Positions 52,101 through 63,405 of a stretch of 64,000 nt of DNA are shown here, one piece after another (the first letter of the stretch is position 1; each line of letters opens with the position of its first letter). Origin of the DNA: Aptenodytes patagonicus (Eukaryota; Chordata; Aves; Sphenisciformes; Spheniscidae). The stretch covers positions 6,083,501 through 6,147,500 of the forward strand of contig NC_134962.1 of the NCBI RefSeq assembly GCF_965638725.1. The letters run 5' to 3'. Below the pieces are notes generated by a model, which was not told the DNA's origin, made no database searches, and worked only from the letters and a program-made list of their open reading frames with translations. A program made the position numbers and the translations under genes.

Positions 52101-55100
52101 TATAACTTTAATGTCCTCCAGTACAAATGCTACATTATCCAGGTAAAATCATGGGAAAGATGTGGTGTAGTGGAAAGGGGAAGAAAGAAGATAATTATTC
52201 TACTTGCTCTTCAGGGCTAAAAATCTCAACTTGAGAATATAGTTCCAGAAAAGGTATGAAGAGTGAGGTCATGCGTGTGTCTATTTGAGTGTAGCCACAT
52301 TATTGAAAGATTCACTTTGATGGCTTCACAGGAGGGTAAAGGGAAAACTGGTGAAGTAAAGCATAGTGGTAACAAATTCTGTCTTTCTGCAGAGAAAATA
52401 AGCTTCTGTAGTTGATGCTCTCTTCTATTAAGTATTTCACTGAAAAGTGTTATTACAGAGTACTTGAAGTTTTATTTGGATAACTGTGTGTGTCTGTTAC
52501 CAGTTCAGAACAACCAATGGAAATCAAACCAGAATCATCGACTGAGGAGACTTCAGCTGAAGTTAATACAAAGCTCTCAGTTGAGAACCTAAATAAAGAT
52601 ACACGGGAAGAAAGTTCAGATTATTGTACCAATCCTGGAGAAGATGTGTCTCGATTGTCTCAGGGTGACAAAGTTGCTGCTGGTGTCGTAGAAGTCACTA
52701 AGGACAGCAATTTTCCTGGAACGAACTCAAGGCTACAGTCTGCTGAGGACGTATTTAATACTTTTCTATACTGGCGCCCTCCTCTGCCTGATATAAGTCA
52801 GGATCTGGAGCTGCTTCAGTTCAAGACTGAAAAGCACAAAGATAGCTGCTCTGTGCCATGTAATAACTGTGTTGCTAGTAGTGAAATAAAAAAAGTTCTA
52901 GAAAGCTTACAGGAACACATAGATGATCCAGATGTTCAAGGTGAGGCTCTGTAACAGTGAAATCATGTTTTCTCTGAGCAGGTTTTCTCCTGGCCTTTAC
53001 AAAAACCCTTCACTGCATTTGAATTGGCTTGGTATTCATAAGGTGATGAGACTTCCTTGAGTAGTAAATTATAGTAGAAAGTTATGCAACAGCCTTTTTC
53101 ACAAGACCTGAGTTACGTCTAGAACAGCTGGGGAAGTGTTCCTAGCTCCTGTTTACATGAGAAGTAAATTGGATCTAACTACAAAAGGGAAAAGAGCTTG
53201 CTGAAATTTGTTAAAACTGTCTTTAAGTATTGTAACTAAGTACTGTGGTTTTAGGGACAGAGCTTACCTGTTATAAGCTGAATTCATCTAATACTTGGTT
53301 GAGTGGGAATAGCCCTAATTTCAAGTCATCTTTCCTTAGCCTCCCCATACAAGCCCATCGATGAACATATTGAAGAGATGATAGCCTGATAGTGGGATGT
53401 GTATGTGTTTCCTGGGGCAAGTCCCTCTTGACAAGCCTGTCACCCATAGTCAACGCAGTTTCTTGTTCTACTAAATCTCTTGAGTACTCTAGTGAATTAA
53501 CAGTTTTCATCTGCCTGTTTATTCATTCCTTCTCTGCATGCAAAGTCATATCTACAGGACCTGCAGCATCATTTGGATTCCTTGCTGTAGTAGTAGTTAG
53601 CAGCAAGTCGACTGGCAGCGTGGCATATTTAGGTGGCTCCCCATGGCCATTCAGAAAGGTACCAGGAAAATAAAAAATTCTTCACATGTGAGAGGCAAAG
53701 GATCAGAAAGAAAGGGAAAGATTTAAAAGAGGAAGAGGTGAAAAAATTAAAATTTAAAGCAGTAAAGGAAAAAGTGGAAATTGAAATGAATGAATGAAGG
53801 AGAAAAAAGCATGAATGAGTTTCAGAAAGAGAAGACAGTAAAAGCAAAAGGAAGAGAGAAAAAGAAATTATGTAGAACTAAGGCAAATGGAGAGATGTTA
53901 GCTTGACAGCTATACAGTGAGAAATGAGGGGTGTGGAGAGGCATAGGAGAAAATGAAGAAGATTTCCACCCCACCCACCCCCTCCCCCTCTTTATTATGA
54001 CTTTAGCCGAACAGTCTTGCTTCCTTTCTCAGAATAAGGAGATGTGGATGTTAGAGCAGGAGGAAAACAAACTGCTCGTAAATATGCCTGTAATCCATTC
54101 TTCTGCCTTTAAGTTGCCTGTTCCCCTTATTTCCATAGTATTCTAGTATTCTTCACCTTTAAAGTATGCTCTAATGTTTCATCTTAAGACTGTACTTGCT
54201 GTAGGCTTGTGCAGATGTAGCTATCTAGTTTCTGCATTCTGAACTCCTAGTAACTTCACGTTCCTAGCAGCAATGTAGCGAAATGTGCAAATACAGTTTG
54301 TCCTAACTTTATTGGTGATGCAGTGGTAAACCCGACCTTTTGTTTTCTATCTGCTTCTGCAAAACGGTCAGAGGTGGTTTGACTAATTCCCTGCTCCAGA
54401 TAAAGTTTTTCTCAGAAATGTTTTAAATGCACATTGATGCCTTTTCCAAGCAGTTGAATCAATTAATATAACAAAAGAATTTGTATTAAAATGTTTGACA
54501 GTATGAAGAAGGGGAAGTGAGCCAGTATGCTGTGATACCTCATTACAGGGGATTATTAGAAATATCTTTCAGTATTAGAAATTGGTAGAATGCTTCTGCT
54601 GAAAATGTTAATACATCCAAATCATTACTCTTAATTTGTGATGGTTTTGTGGAAGAGTAATGGGCCTTTCCTTTCAAAGAGCAAATGTTTTGCTAACATA
54701 CCATTTCTGTGCAGCTCAGACTGGGCTTCTTTTTATCTTTTCGGATTAACTAATTACAAGTTTAATGCTTTTAAGTGCAGAAGGGAGACTAAATAGTCTT
54801 CTTTTGCTTTATACAGCTCAGGTCCAAGTGTTGTCTGCTGCTCTCAGAGCTGCTCAGTTTGATTCTGTTGGTGACTATGAGACCAAAAAAATGAAAGAAA
54901 GCAGTGGCAAAATTCAGAACAGAACTATTTCAGATGAACCAGCTGTTTCAGGTGCTACCTGTGACCAGGTGGAGGAAGATGATCTTTCATCCCCTGCCTC
55001 CCAGGATGATAACATCAGTGACCAGTCTACAACCAGTGTACTGAAAAGCATAGTAAGTATGCATTGTGCTCCATGTCCGAAATGAATTCTTACCAGCTGA

Positions 55101-58100
55101 AGTACTGTGTGTGTTCGTGTGGTCCCTGGCGTAATTGACCCACTTCTGATCTAAAGCCTTTGAACATTACTACACCATAACTATCGTATACTACTTAATT
55201 AAAAAAGAAAAAGAAAAGCTATTGAGGGCTATTATTTCTGTTTGCACACAGATTACCTAAGAGTTAAAGTTTTGCAGTAGTCTTGTAGGTTTTTTTCAGA
55301 TGAAATGTACCAAGTACAGTTTCACCTCTTCCTGTAATGAATCTAAAATTAGTCTTTTATCTCCAGACAGGAGGCTGAATCAGGTGGTGACACATACACA
55401 GTTCCTGGTTCCTATTTCTTGATTATAATGTACAGATAGGAGTAAAAAGAATTGTTTGCACAGTATTTAATGTTGCTGGAGCTAATTGTGAAATAGAAAG
55501 AAAAACTCTCCTTGTCTATGAACAAAAATTGCTTGTAAAACGTGTATGAACAAAAATGTAAAATACTATGTGAACTTTTGAGCTTTGTATGTTTTTGGTC
55601 TTTCAAACCTTTTAATTCTTTTGAAGTTTTTTGTTGATACTTGGGGAGAGGTGTATGCTTCATAATTTGATAGGCTTGGGAATTTCCAGCAGTATGTTCT
55701 AAAATAAGTAAGCTTTTGTCATGTTATTGACTGACTTGGAGCAACTGCTAAGTTGTCTTGTTTAATGTAATTTAAATTCATGCCAAGAATAAAGACTATT
55801 TAAGAGTATAGTAAAAGTAACCATCCAAAATCTGTATGAATGTTGGGTTTATTGTGTTAAATTAGATTGCTTTTTTTAGAAGTAAATCTAACTACTGTTC
55901 CCCTTCTTGCTGCTACTGTCTTAATAGTGTTTGCCTTAGTGTACAACTCTGTCTTTTTGTACTTGTATAAACACACTGAATAAGGCTTTGCCTGTACAAG
56001 GCTTTGTAAAAGGCTATTCTGTATCTGAATTGCGTTGTTCTGTAGTGTGATGCTTTGAAATATCCCAAACTGCAGTAAGCCTAATTCATTTCACTAGCTA
56101 GTATGTCCTTTTACAGGACTCAGAGGAACAACACAGAGGAACCAGTGTGTTTTTAAAGAAAGAGCAAGAAAATAATCCACCATTTGAAGATGACAAGTCA
56201 AAATTACAGGTGATTTAAAATAGCATCTAACTGCTTTACTGGAGTACTGGATACAGTTCATCTTATCCTTAATACAGTGATAGCTTTTGCAATTGATCAG
56301 TTGCAGAATGTGAAGAAATGCTCTGGGCATTTGAGGAGAACCCTATTTTAAATCAGAAAGCTAGAAAAATTCTGTTGCCTTTTTGGCACCTTAGAGGCGA
56401 TCTGTGCAACCAAGGTAGGCCCTGACTGTACTGTTTTGTCATTGGATTTACTGTTTGTCTGCAGCAAAGAAGGAATTTTCAGTTTGGTTTGATGCAACGT
56501 GTTGATAAAGTAATAATTACTGTTCATTGCTGACTGCTCTATCCTAATGAGAGGACAAATAACTGTAGGGGTCATTTATGCTTTGTAAAGCTAGCCCACA
56601 AAACGGGCGTCTTGCAACTGTTTATGTTTTGCTGCCAGCTGGTTGGTAGCAAGAGAATACTGTAGCACAACAGGTGTATTTTCTTTCTGATTTTAAATTA
56701 AAGCGTGTGTTGCTGATGTACTGTCTCCATCTATAGGATATCATACCTCAACCTTTATTAGACCAGTACTTGTCAATGACCGACCCGGCTCGAGCCCAGA
56801 CTGTTGATACTGAAATAGCCAAACACTGTGCATATAGTCTTCCTGGGGTGGCCTTAACACTGGGCAGGCAGAACTGGCACTGCCTGAAAGATACATACGA
56901 GACACTGGCCTCAGATGTACAGGTAAAGGGAAAAAAAAAAAAGTTTTTTAATGATAAATCAGAATTTTGAGTAGCTTTTCTGTTCAGTTTGTTGCACTGA
57001 AGTTATAAGATCATATACTTTCTTATAAGGGATTCAATGTGCTCTAAAAATATAAAATTCAAGATTTAAATCAGACTTCATAAATATGATTGTTTTCTGC
57101 TGCTGTGTAACTAGCCATGTTCTGCTCTCTCAATTCTCACATAAGTGTAGTTCAAAAGCTTCTTTATTTTAGCTGCGGTGCCTAATCTAGTTCACTTCTT
57201 AAACTGTTTGCAGTGGAAGGTACGTCGGACGCTAGCTTTCTCCATACATGAACTAGCAGTTATTCTGGGGGATCAGCTAACAGCTGCTGATCTGGTGCCA
57301 ATTTTCAATGGATTCTTGAAAGATCTGGATGAAGTGCGTATTGGTGTCCTTAAACATCTGTATGACTTTCTAAAGGTAGGAAAGTGTAACTTAATTTCTC
57401 AAGATAAAATTTTTTCTGACTCTGTTATATTAAGAGTTTTTTAATGAGATGTGCAGGTATCAATATCTAATTACAAGTTTAGTTTTGTGCAATACTGCCA
57501 TTTTGTGTGTGTCTACTGCTTTTTTTAAGGTCACTCACTCTTCTTCTGTCTCATATCCCAACAAAATATCAAAACTGAAAACCGTTGTAAATGCTCCTAG
57601 CTGTTGTAAAGGAATTAGTACTTTGTGCAGTCCAGCTAGAAAGTTGGACCATTAACAGTTTGTGTTTGGGGCTGGGAGAGAAGAGAACAGATCCCGGTGG
57701 GCTGCTGCATAATAAACACAAATCCTTAGTTTTTGATTGCTCAGACTTATGCCCAGAGATGGTGTTTTGACGGGCATCCTTGCAGAAGTGATAGCTTAAT
57801 GTACTTTTTTGGATGTCAGTCTTGTGTGTCCAGGCACTCACCTGGCTGTGCGCAATTTTTAGTAAGCATCTTGTGAATGATCACTTGCTTTCAAGTAGGA
57901 AAATGCACATAGGTGTGAATAGAGTAATACACCAGAGAACTGCAAGTATTGAATTTTATCAGTTTTATACTAGTAATGTTTTTCCTTTAGTTACTTCATG
58001 CAGACAAAAGGCGAGAGTATCTTTACCAACTTCAAGAATTTGTGGTGACTGATAACAGCAGGAACTGGAGGTTTCGTTATGAGCTGGCAGAGTATGTACT

Positions 58101-61100
58101 TCTGTTAACTTATGATTTTTAATCTACATTACTAATTTGGAAATAGATAATTACATTCAGAAGTTAGTGAACACTAATGAGAAGCTAAAAGATGACGACC
58201 ATTCTCTATTAAGGAGCTGAACTTAAAAGCTGCTGGCTGTTGGGTTTGGGGTTTTTGGGGTTTTGAGGTTGGCAAGTTGTGTCGTAATCAAGCATGACTG
58301 AGACTTCAATGTCTGTGATTATACAAAAATGGAGATCTGATTCGCTTGCAGCTTATGAAATGTGACAATCTGATAGATACTATTCAGTGAGGTTTCAGAT
58401 TTTACTCAGTTCTAGACTACCTTGTAAAAATCAGTGAAATGTATGTACAAGGTAATTTTTCTAATGTGTATGAAAGAAAAACCAGTTCTCAAAAAATTAG
58501 TTTATTAATTTGGTATTTCCATAGGACTGGGTGTGTAATGGAGATAGAGTAACATCCCATGATTCTTTTTCTACAAGTCCTGTTGATATTTGAAGCACCC
58601 AAAGAATGTTCACAAGCGTAGTTTGCAGCTAAAAATCTGACCTTCATGTTTATCTCATTGCTTTGATTGGGCTATTGAGAATTTATTCTCCCTTTGTAGT
58701 TTGGCACGACAAACTAAATCTCACTCTGGTGCAAGAAAGTTGTACAGCAGTTCCCTGACATCTAGTGGAGAGCTGTCACTTTGTGGTTGGTTTGTGCATG
58801 GCTGCTGGTAACATGCTGGCAGTGTGGCTAGAATGAGTTCTGTGCAGTTCTGAGATATAAATAATTTTCTGAAATGCAGTTTTCTACACTGAAGTAAATC
58901 TTTTCGTTTTTACTTTGCAAGAATGTGCAGGATATTGGTCTGAAGTTGCAAAGAAACTTCTCATTGTACTTCGGTTTGTAGCTTTTGTTATTGTTCGGGA
59001 TAATTTTGATTCATTGGTACATCTAGTTTGGATAAAAGTTTCTCTTGGACTCCTTGATGGATTAAAGTATGTACCTCTTTAATACTCACGTGCACCTTTA
59101 TAAAGTAACGAGAAGAACAAACTGTTCAAGTGCTTTGTAATAACCATGGTATTTTCGAGTCTCCAAATGATCCTTCCCTGTGTTTAACAGATGGTGTAAT
59201 CGGAGCAGGTTAGTGTTGCACTGCTAGAGTTAATCACTTTCTTTGTGTTTCAGGCAGCTGATCCTGATACTGGAACTCTACAATCCCAATGATGTCTATG
59301 ACTACTTAAGACATATTGCACTAACTCTCTGCTCCGATAAAGTTTCAGAAGTTCGGTGGATCTCCTTCAAACTGGTAGGGGATTTAGTTCACTTCCTGGC
59401 AGGAGAGGAGGAAAATGATCCTCGAGAGGGATACCTGAAATCGCTTTGCTTTCTTTCAGACCAGTAGGGTGAATACAGACATGTTTTGATAAACATGGTA
59501 AACAATATGGAAAAAAGCTAAATGAAAACTTTATAAAGTATTTTGAGTTGTCAGACTTCCACAGATATTAAAATCTTTCTGTATTGGTTGTATGTGAATG
59601 ACAAATATTTTCAACTGGATGAAAACCAGGATATAGAAGATTTGGGAGACCTTCCCCCAGTTCTGGGAGGGGGGAAAAAAAGTTATTGATCTCTCCTCAA
59701 AGTTGATTTAATTTATGAACTTCATGATAATGCCATCATCCCATAGATGTCCTGAATGAGTAGAAAGATTCCTCCAATTTCTTCTTTTTCTTCACGGCAC
59801 CGTGGAAAGGGGCATTACTTTAATGGTGGTTTTAATTTCTTTTAGTGTTTTTTGTTTCACCTGAACAAACAGCTCTTTTAAAGCTTATGCTTTCTCTTCT
59901 CCAGAATAAGCACAGTAACTTACTCAATTCTGCAAGCACACCTGATTACACTGAATACAGTTTTTGGTGTCCCTTTGTAGGATTCAAATGAAATGATGCT
60001 TTTTTTAAACTTTCTAAGGGCTACAAGTTAAGTCTCATCTCTTCCTTTTTTTCCCCTTCCCCCTTCCTTTACTTCACAGGTTGTAGCAATACTACAGAAG
60101 TTCTACGCAAACAATGCAAATGCACTGGGATTAAATTTCATTAATGAACTTGTAGTGCGGTTTCGTCACTGCTCCAAGTGGGTTGGAAGACAAGCTTTTG
60201 CCTTCATTTGTCAGGTTGGAATGTTCTCTCTGTGTTTCTATGTGTACATTTAATTTGCAGCCAGTTTGGGGCTTTTCAGCAGTGTGGGCAAAACTGAAAT
60301 GAATTAAGTCGTATTTTGTAATACTTGGACATGCCAGGATAAAGGTTCACAAGAGCTCTTCAAAGTACCAGTGGGTGCTAGATGCCAGGAACTATTTCCT
60401 CCTTTATTTCCACTTACCCACACCCCTCCAAACCAAAAATGCTTACTTCACCAGCAATGAGGAGCAAAGGTTGAATGTTGAAAGGCAAAAGGATGATGTT
60501 GGGCAAGAGACAGTATTTCCTAAAATATAGTTGAGAATTAGTTATCTGCTCTTGTTGGGTCATCTTCAGATGAACTTTAGAATGGTAGGACATGTTCTCA
60601 TAACAGTATTTCAAAGGCCGTACTTATTTCACCAACATAGGGTGTATTTGTTCAGAGTTAAACAGTGACTTCTATTAATAGGCAGGCCAAATTAAGGACA
60701 AGATGGAAAGGAATGGCAAATTAGTGTATTTTTCACATAAATCTTGCTTTCTCATGTTCTGTGTTTATCCTGTAGGCTGTAGTAGAAGAAGAATGTATGC
60801 CTGTCGACCAATTTGTTGAACACTTACTCCCCAGTCTTTTAAGTCTTGCTTCAGATCCTGTGCCAAATGTAAGGGTTCTGCTTGCCAAGGCTCTGAGGCA
60901 GACGTTATTGGAGAAAGGTGTGGTCATTAATTTCCTTTGAAAGAACTAATGTCTCACAAATGCTCTTTCCTCTGCCAGTGCAGTTCTTTATAAATTGGTT
61001 CAACTGGTAAAAGGCTGTTTGGTTCTGTTTATACTGAAAACAGGATCATACACTGTAATCTGGGATGCTGCATTTAAATGCAGATTTAGGAATGTATACT

Positions 61101-62060
61101 GCAGGGGCTTTTCTGTCTTAGAATATTTGATCATCATCCCTAAAGGGCCTGAAACTGGCATCGATCACCTGACAAACGTATTATTTCATCCGCTAGAGGG
61201 CAGTTCCGTCCTTGTTTTATAGCAAGAACTACTGCAATTGCTGGATGTTGCTGCAGGTGGTTATTATTTTTGGTATCCACGATGTGTATGGCAAATACAT
61301 TTTCCTTAAGCATCACATTAGATTATTTTGATATATTTCAAACCTTCATGTTAATGAAGTAGTTGTCTTTTGGGATCCTTCAGATGAAGTGTTATACCTT
61401 CTTCTGAAATGGTTTGCTTTGTCACTTTAGTCTTAAGCTAACAGTTTTACTAGGAAAGAATGTAATTTTGTGTGCTGCTACAATTTCCTGTATTACAATC
61501 CCTTAAAAACAAAAAAATCAGCCGATCTCTGATTATTCAAAGGAAGATGCACAGAAATGTCCTCTCCTATCTTTTTTCAGAATAAAGTATGGAGAACGTT
61601 TTGTAAAACACTGTACAGTGGCAGCTTCCTGAGCTTGCTTTTACTTGTTGATACGTTTCTATTTAGGGCTCAGCAAAAAGAGTTTATCTTAGAAATACTT
61701 AAGTACCTGGTAAGATGAGTAGAAAGCAGCGTATTTCTCTTTCTCTGTCAGCTTCCTTAGCTTGCTGTAGTTTTTCTAAGGAGCCTATAAATTGGATGAG
61801 CTATCCCAGATGTTTTTGGCTTCCCCTGTATTTCTGCAGTACTTACGCCCTAGGGTTTATTCTTTTGGCTTTGATTAAAATTGTCTTTTTCTCCCCGTAT
61901 TCTAGCTTATTTTAAAAGTGTTGGCAATCCTCATCTAGAAGCTGCAGAAGAGACCATTCTAGCCCTACAGTCTGACCGAGATCAAGATGTGTCCTTCTTT
62001 GCCACCATAAAACTAAAACAGGGTAACATGGACAGTACTACCGTTGAAAAACAAAACTAA
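37152..62060 (+). CDS. PPP4R1L: PPP4R1L, intact PP4 regulatory subunit 1-like protein, 20 coding exons
   Basis: Exons: 37152-37158, 37279-37323, 44848-44980, 45343-45449, 46093-46235, 46767-46913, 49322-49429, 50614-50679, 51263-51421, 51949-52142, 52504-52940, 54817-55052, 56117-56209, 56737-56922, 57214-57375, 57991-58091, 59254-59374, 60080-60214, 60776-60917, 61906-62060. All junctions are GT-AG and the sum is 2877 nt, 958 residues with no stop; human PPP4R1 has about 950. HEAT-type helices fill about residues 40-345 and 630-950. Residues 345-625 are a Ser/Glu/Asp-rich linker with the conserved DDPDVQAQVQVLSAALRAA near 508-526. The N-terminus MAGIPLYFVDLQDDLDD and synteny identify the L paralogue. 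PPP4R1 binds PPP4C as a regulatory subunit; the same role here is inference. In human and mouse this locus is a pseudogene. Confidence 0.95.
39245..39796 (+). mobile_element. Solo LTR of an avian ERVL-type endogenous retrovirus, near full length
   Basis: This 552-bp element starts TGTGGTGAGC and ends CCAGGACG, close to the TG...CA ends of an LTR. It is flanked by the perfect 5-bp duplication TGATT (39240-39244 and 39797-39801), the size made by ERVL-type integrases. It shares a long near-identical stretch with the second copy, including AAACTCGTGGGTTGAGATAA. Internal signs are a poly-C tract (39477-39500) and an AAT microsatellite (39381-39397). No viral coding region is present. From memory it resembles TguLTR5-type repeats of Neoaves. 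Confidence 0.85.
43996..44260 (+). mobile_element. Solo LTR, same family, internally deleted
   Basis: This 265-bp copy starts TGTTGTGGTTTAACCCCAG and ends AACCAGGACA, with the perfect 5-bp duplication AGTAG on each side (43991-43995 and 44261-44265). Its first 160 bp align with the copy at 39245, and its last 14 bp match that copy's end. The middle part with the AATGCCCAGCCAGTC segment is missing, so roughly 290 bp were lost near 44247. Both ends and duplications survive, so the deletion followed insertion or was already present in the source copy. Confidence 0.85.
49813..49836 (+). repeat. A24 homopolymer
   Basis: A run of 24 A lies in PPP4R1L intron 7. I see no retrocopy or SINE body immediately upstream and no target duplication, so it is treated as a simple repeat rather than a retroposon tail. 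Confidence 0.85.
61190..61203 (+). promoter_or_regulatory. Candidate CTCF binding site
   Basis: The bases CCGCTAGAGGGCAG closely follow the CTCF core consensus CCRSYAGRKGGCRS, including the invariant AG and GGCAG positions. The site lies in PPP4R1L intron 19 near the 3' end of the gene, where a domain boundary would be plausible. Occupancy cannot be judged from sequence. Confidence 0.5.
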
Positions 62061-63405
62061 TGTGTTCTCCTGCAGTAAGCACTGAACATCAAAATGTTTT
62101 TTCACCTTATGTTTGCGGTTAGCATGAATAATGTGGACAAATAAGAAGGTTTTTGTTACCTACTCGAGCTGGAAAGGGTCTATTGAGAAATGTTCATTAC
62201 GTGACTACCTTTCATCCACAGCTGTGTGTTTCTCTTCTGATGTGCATGAGTAATTCCTTTTGGTTTTTTCTTTGTAAATGTGGGTGATAACTCTGATCTC
62301 GCCTGCAGTGAAGTATTGTATGTAAAGTCTTACACCATACGCAGTATTTCAGTGTACTTGGAACTCATATTACATTTTTCAACAAAACATTTCCAGTAGT
62401 AGAGCAGTCTGCTATAGCTTAAAATGGTTTCTAGATCTTAAAACCTGATTATAGCAAACTTACATGAAGGTATTCTTTCCTCACTTTTCTTGTAGCTTTT
62501 GTATTGTTTCAAGTATTGCATTTTAACTGAAAAAAGTGTATATATGTGAATAATTTTGAATTTTAACAAAAATTATGAAGAACTTAATTCTGTATTGGTG
62601 GAAAAAAGCTCAAAAATCATTTCATTTTATAAAGTAGTTAGTCTGCTAGAATCAAGGCACGGTTCATTTTTATTTAATATAATGTGATATTTTTCAAAGC
62701 ACAGAGAGCTCAAGATTCTTTGTCTATTGTGACTTTTCTATTAATCTTTTATTTCTGAGCTATACCCTTACAGGTGTTAACATGTCTGTTTTCATTACTG
62801 CTGGCTCTGGTAGTGGTAGGTAGACTGTAAATTTCCCAAACTGAAAATTACTCATTCTGCCCTAGCAAAGTTCACCTCGTGTAAGGGATTCGGTTCCTGC
62901 AACACGTGCTGTATCTGTAGAAGGGTATTGCAGAATTTTACAAGTTTTTGTTTGTTTGTTCGTTTTACATACACACCTCCCTTAAAAAACACCTTTTAAC
63001 TGGTCCAACGTTCAAATCCCGAACAGCCCGCTACTTTGTTCCGAAGAAACGAAGGACCTCTAAATTCTGAAAAAGCCCAAATAACAAATGTTCAGGGGAA
63101 AGGTGGTGACGCGGTTTGCTCTACAACTTCTGTTGATTGTATGGTAAGGTTTGGGGCAAACAACCAATGAAGGTTACCGAGATCCTTAAGCTTAAGTAGG
63201 ACGTCTTCTGTGTGCTTAAACAGGTGTTTCGGAGGAAAGAAAGAATATACAGATAGAATGCAGTTCTGTTAATGAAATTGCAGCGCTTCTGACCGGTTTG
63301 AAAAATTACAAAGCCAGTATTTTTTGGTGGATCCTGTCTTCTGTTGTGTCCCAAATCTGCAGATAATGTGGGGCCTGGAAAATAAATAGTCTTACTTCTT
63401 TAGAT
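62061..63405 (+). other. PPP4R1L: Inferred 3' UTR of PPP4R1L
   Basis: The sequence after the TAA stop has no further open frame joined by splice signals. The first canonical AATAAA downstream is at 63381-63386, giving a 3' UTR of about 1.3 kb. The stretch 62300-62700 is AU-rich. A longer form cannot be excluded because the window ends 0.6 kb later. Confidence 0.55.
63381..63386 (+). terminator. PPP4R1L: Candidate PPP4R1L poly(A) signal AATAAA
   Basis: A canonical AATAAA is followed within 20-45 bases by a U/G-rich stretch (TTAGATTGTGGATTGG), the expected arrangement for cleavage and polyadenylation. It is the first such hexamer after the stop codon. Confidence 0.55.

Larger units (their letters stand above)
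44981..61905 (+). other. PPP4R1L: PPP4R1L introns 3-19
   Basis: The larger introns are 46914-49321, 49430-50613, 52941-54816, 55053-56116, 58092-59253 and 60918-61905. All are AT-rich with no recognised gene or transposon. Simple repeats: AT/AC run 46403-46431, A24 at 49813-49836, AT/AC run 50905-50928. A purine-rich tract of about 215 bp lies at 53655-53871, and a CTCF-type motif at 61190-61203. Confidence 0.85.

Noticed and set aside
63004-63030. tRNA B-box-like GTTCAAATCCCG
   Set aside because: There is no A box at the right distance and no cloverleaf pairing, so neither a tRNA nor a tRNA-derived SINE is supported.
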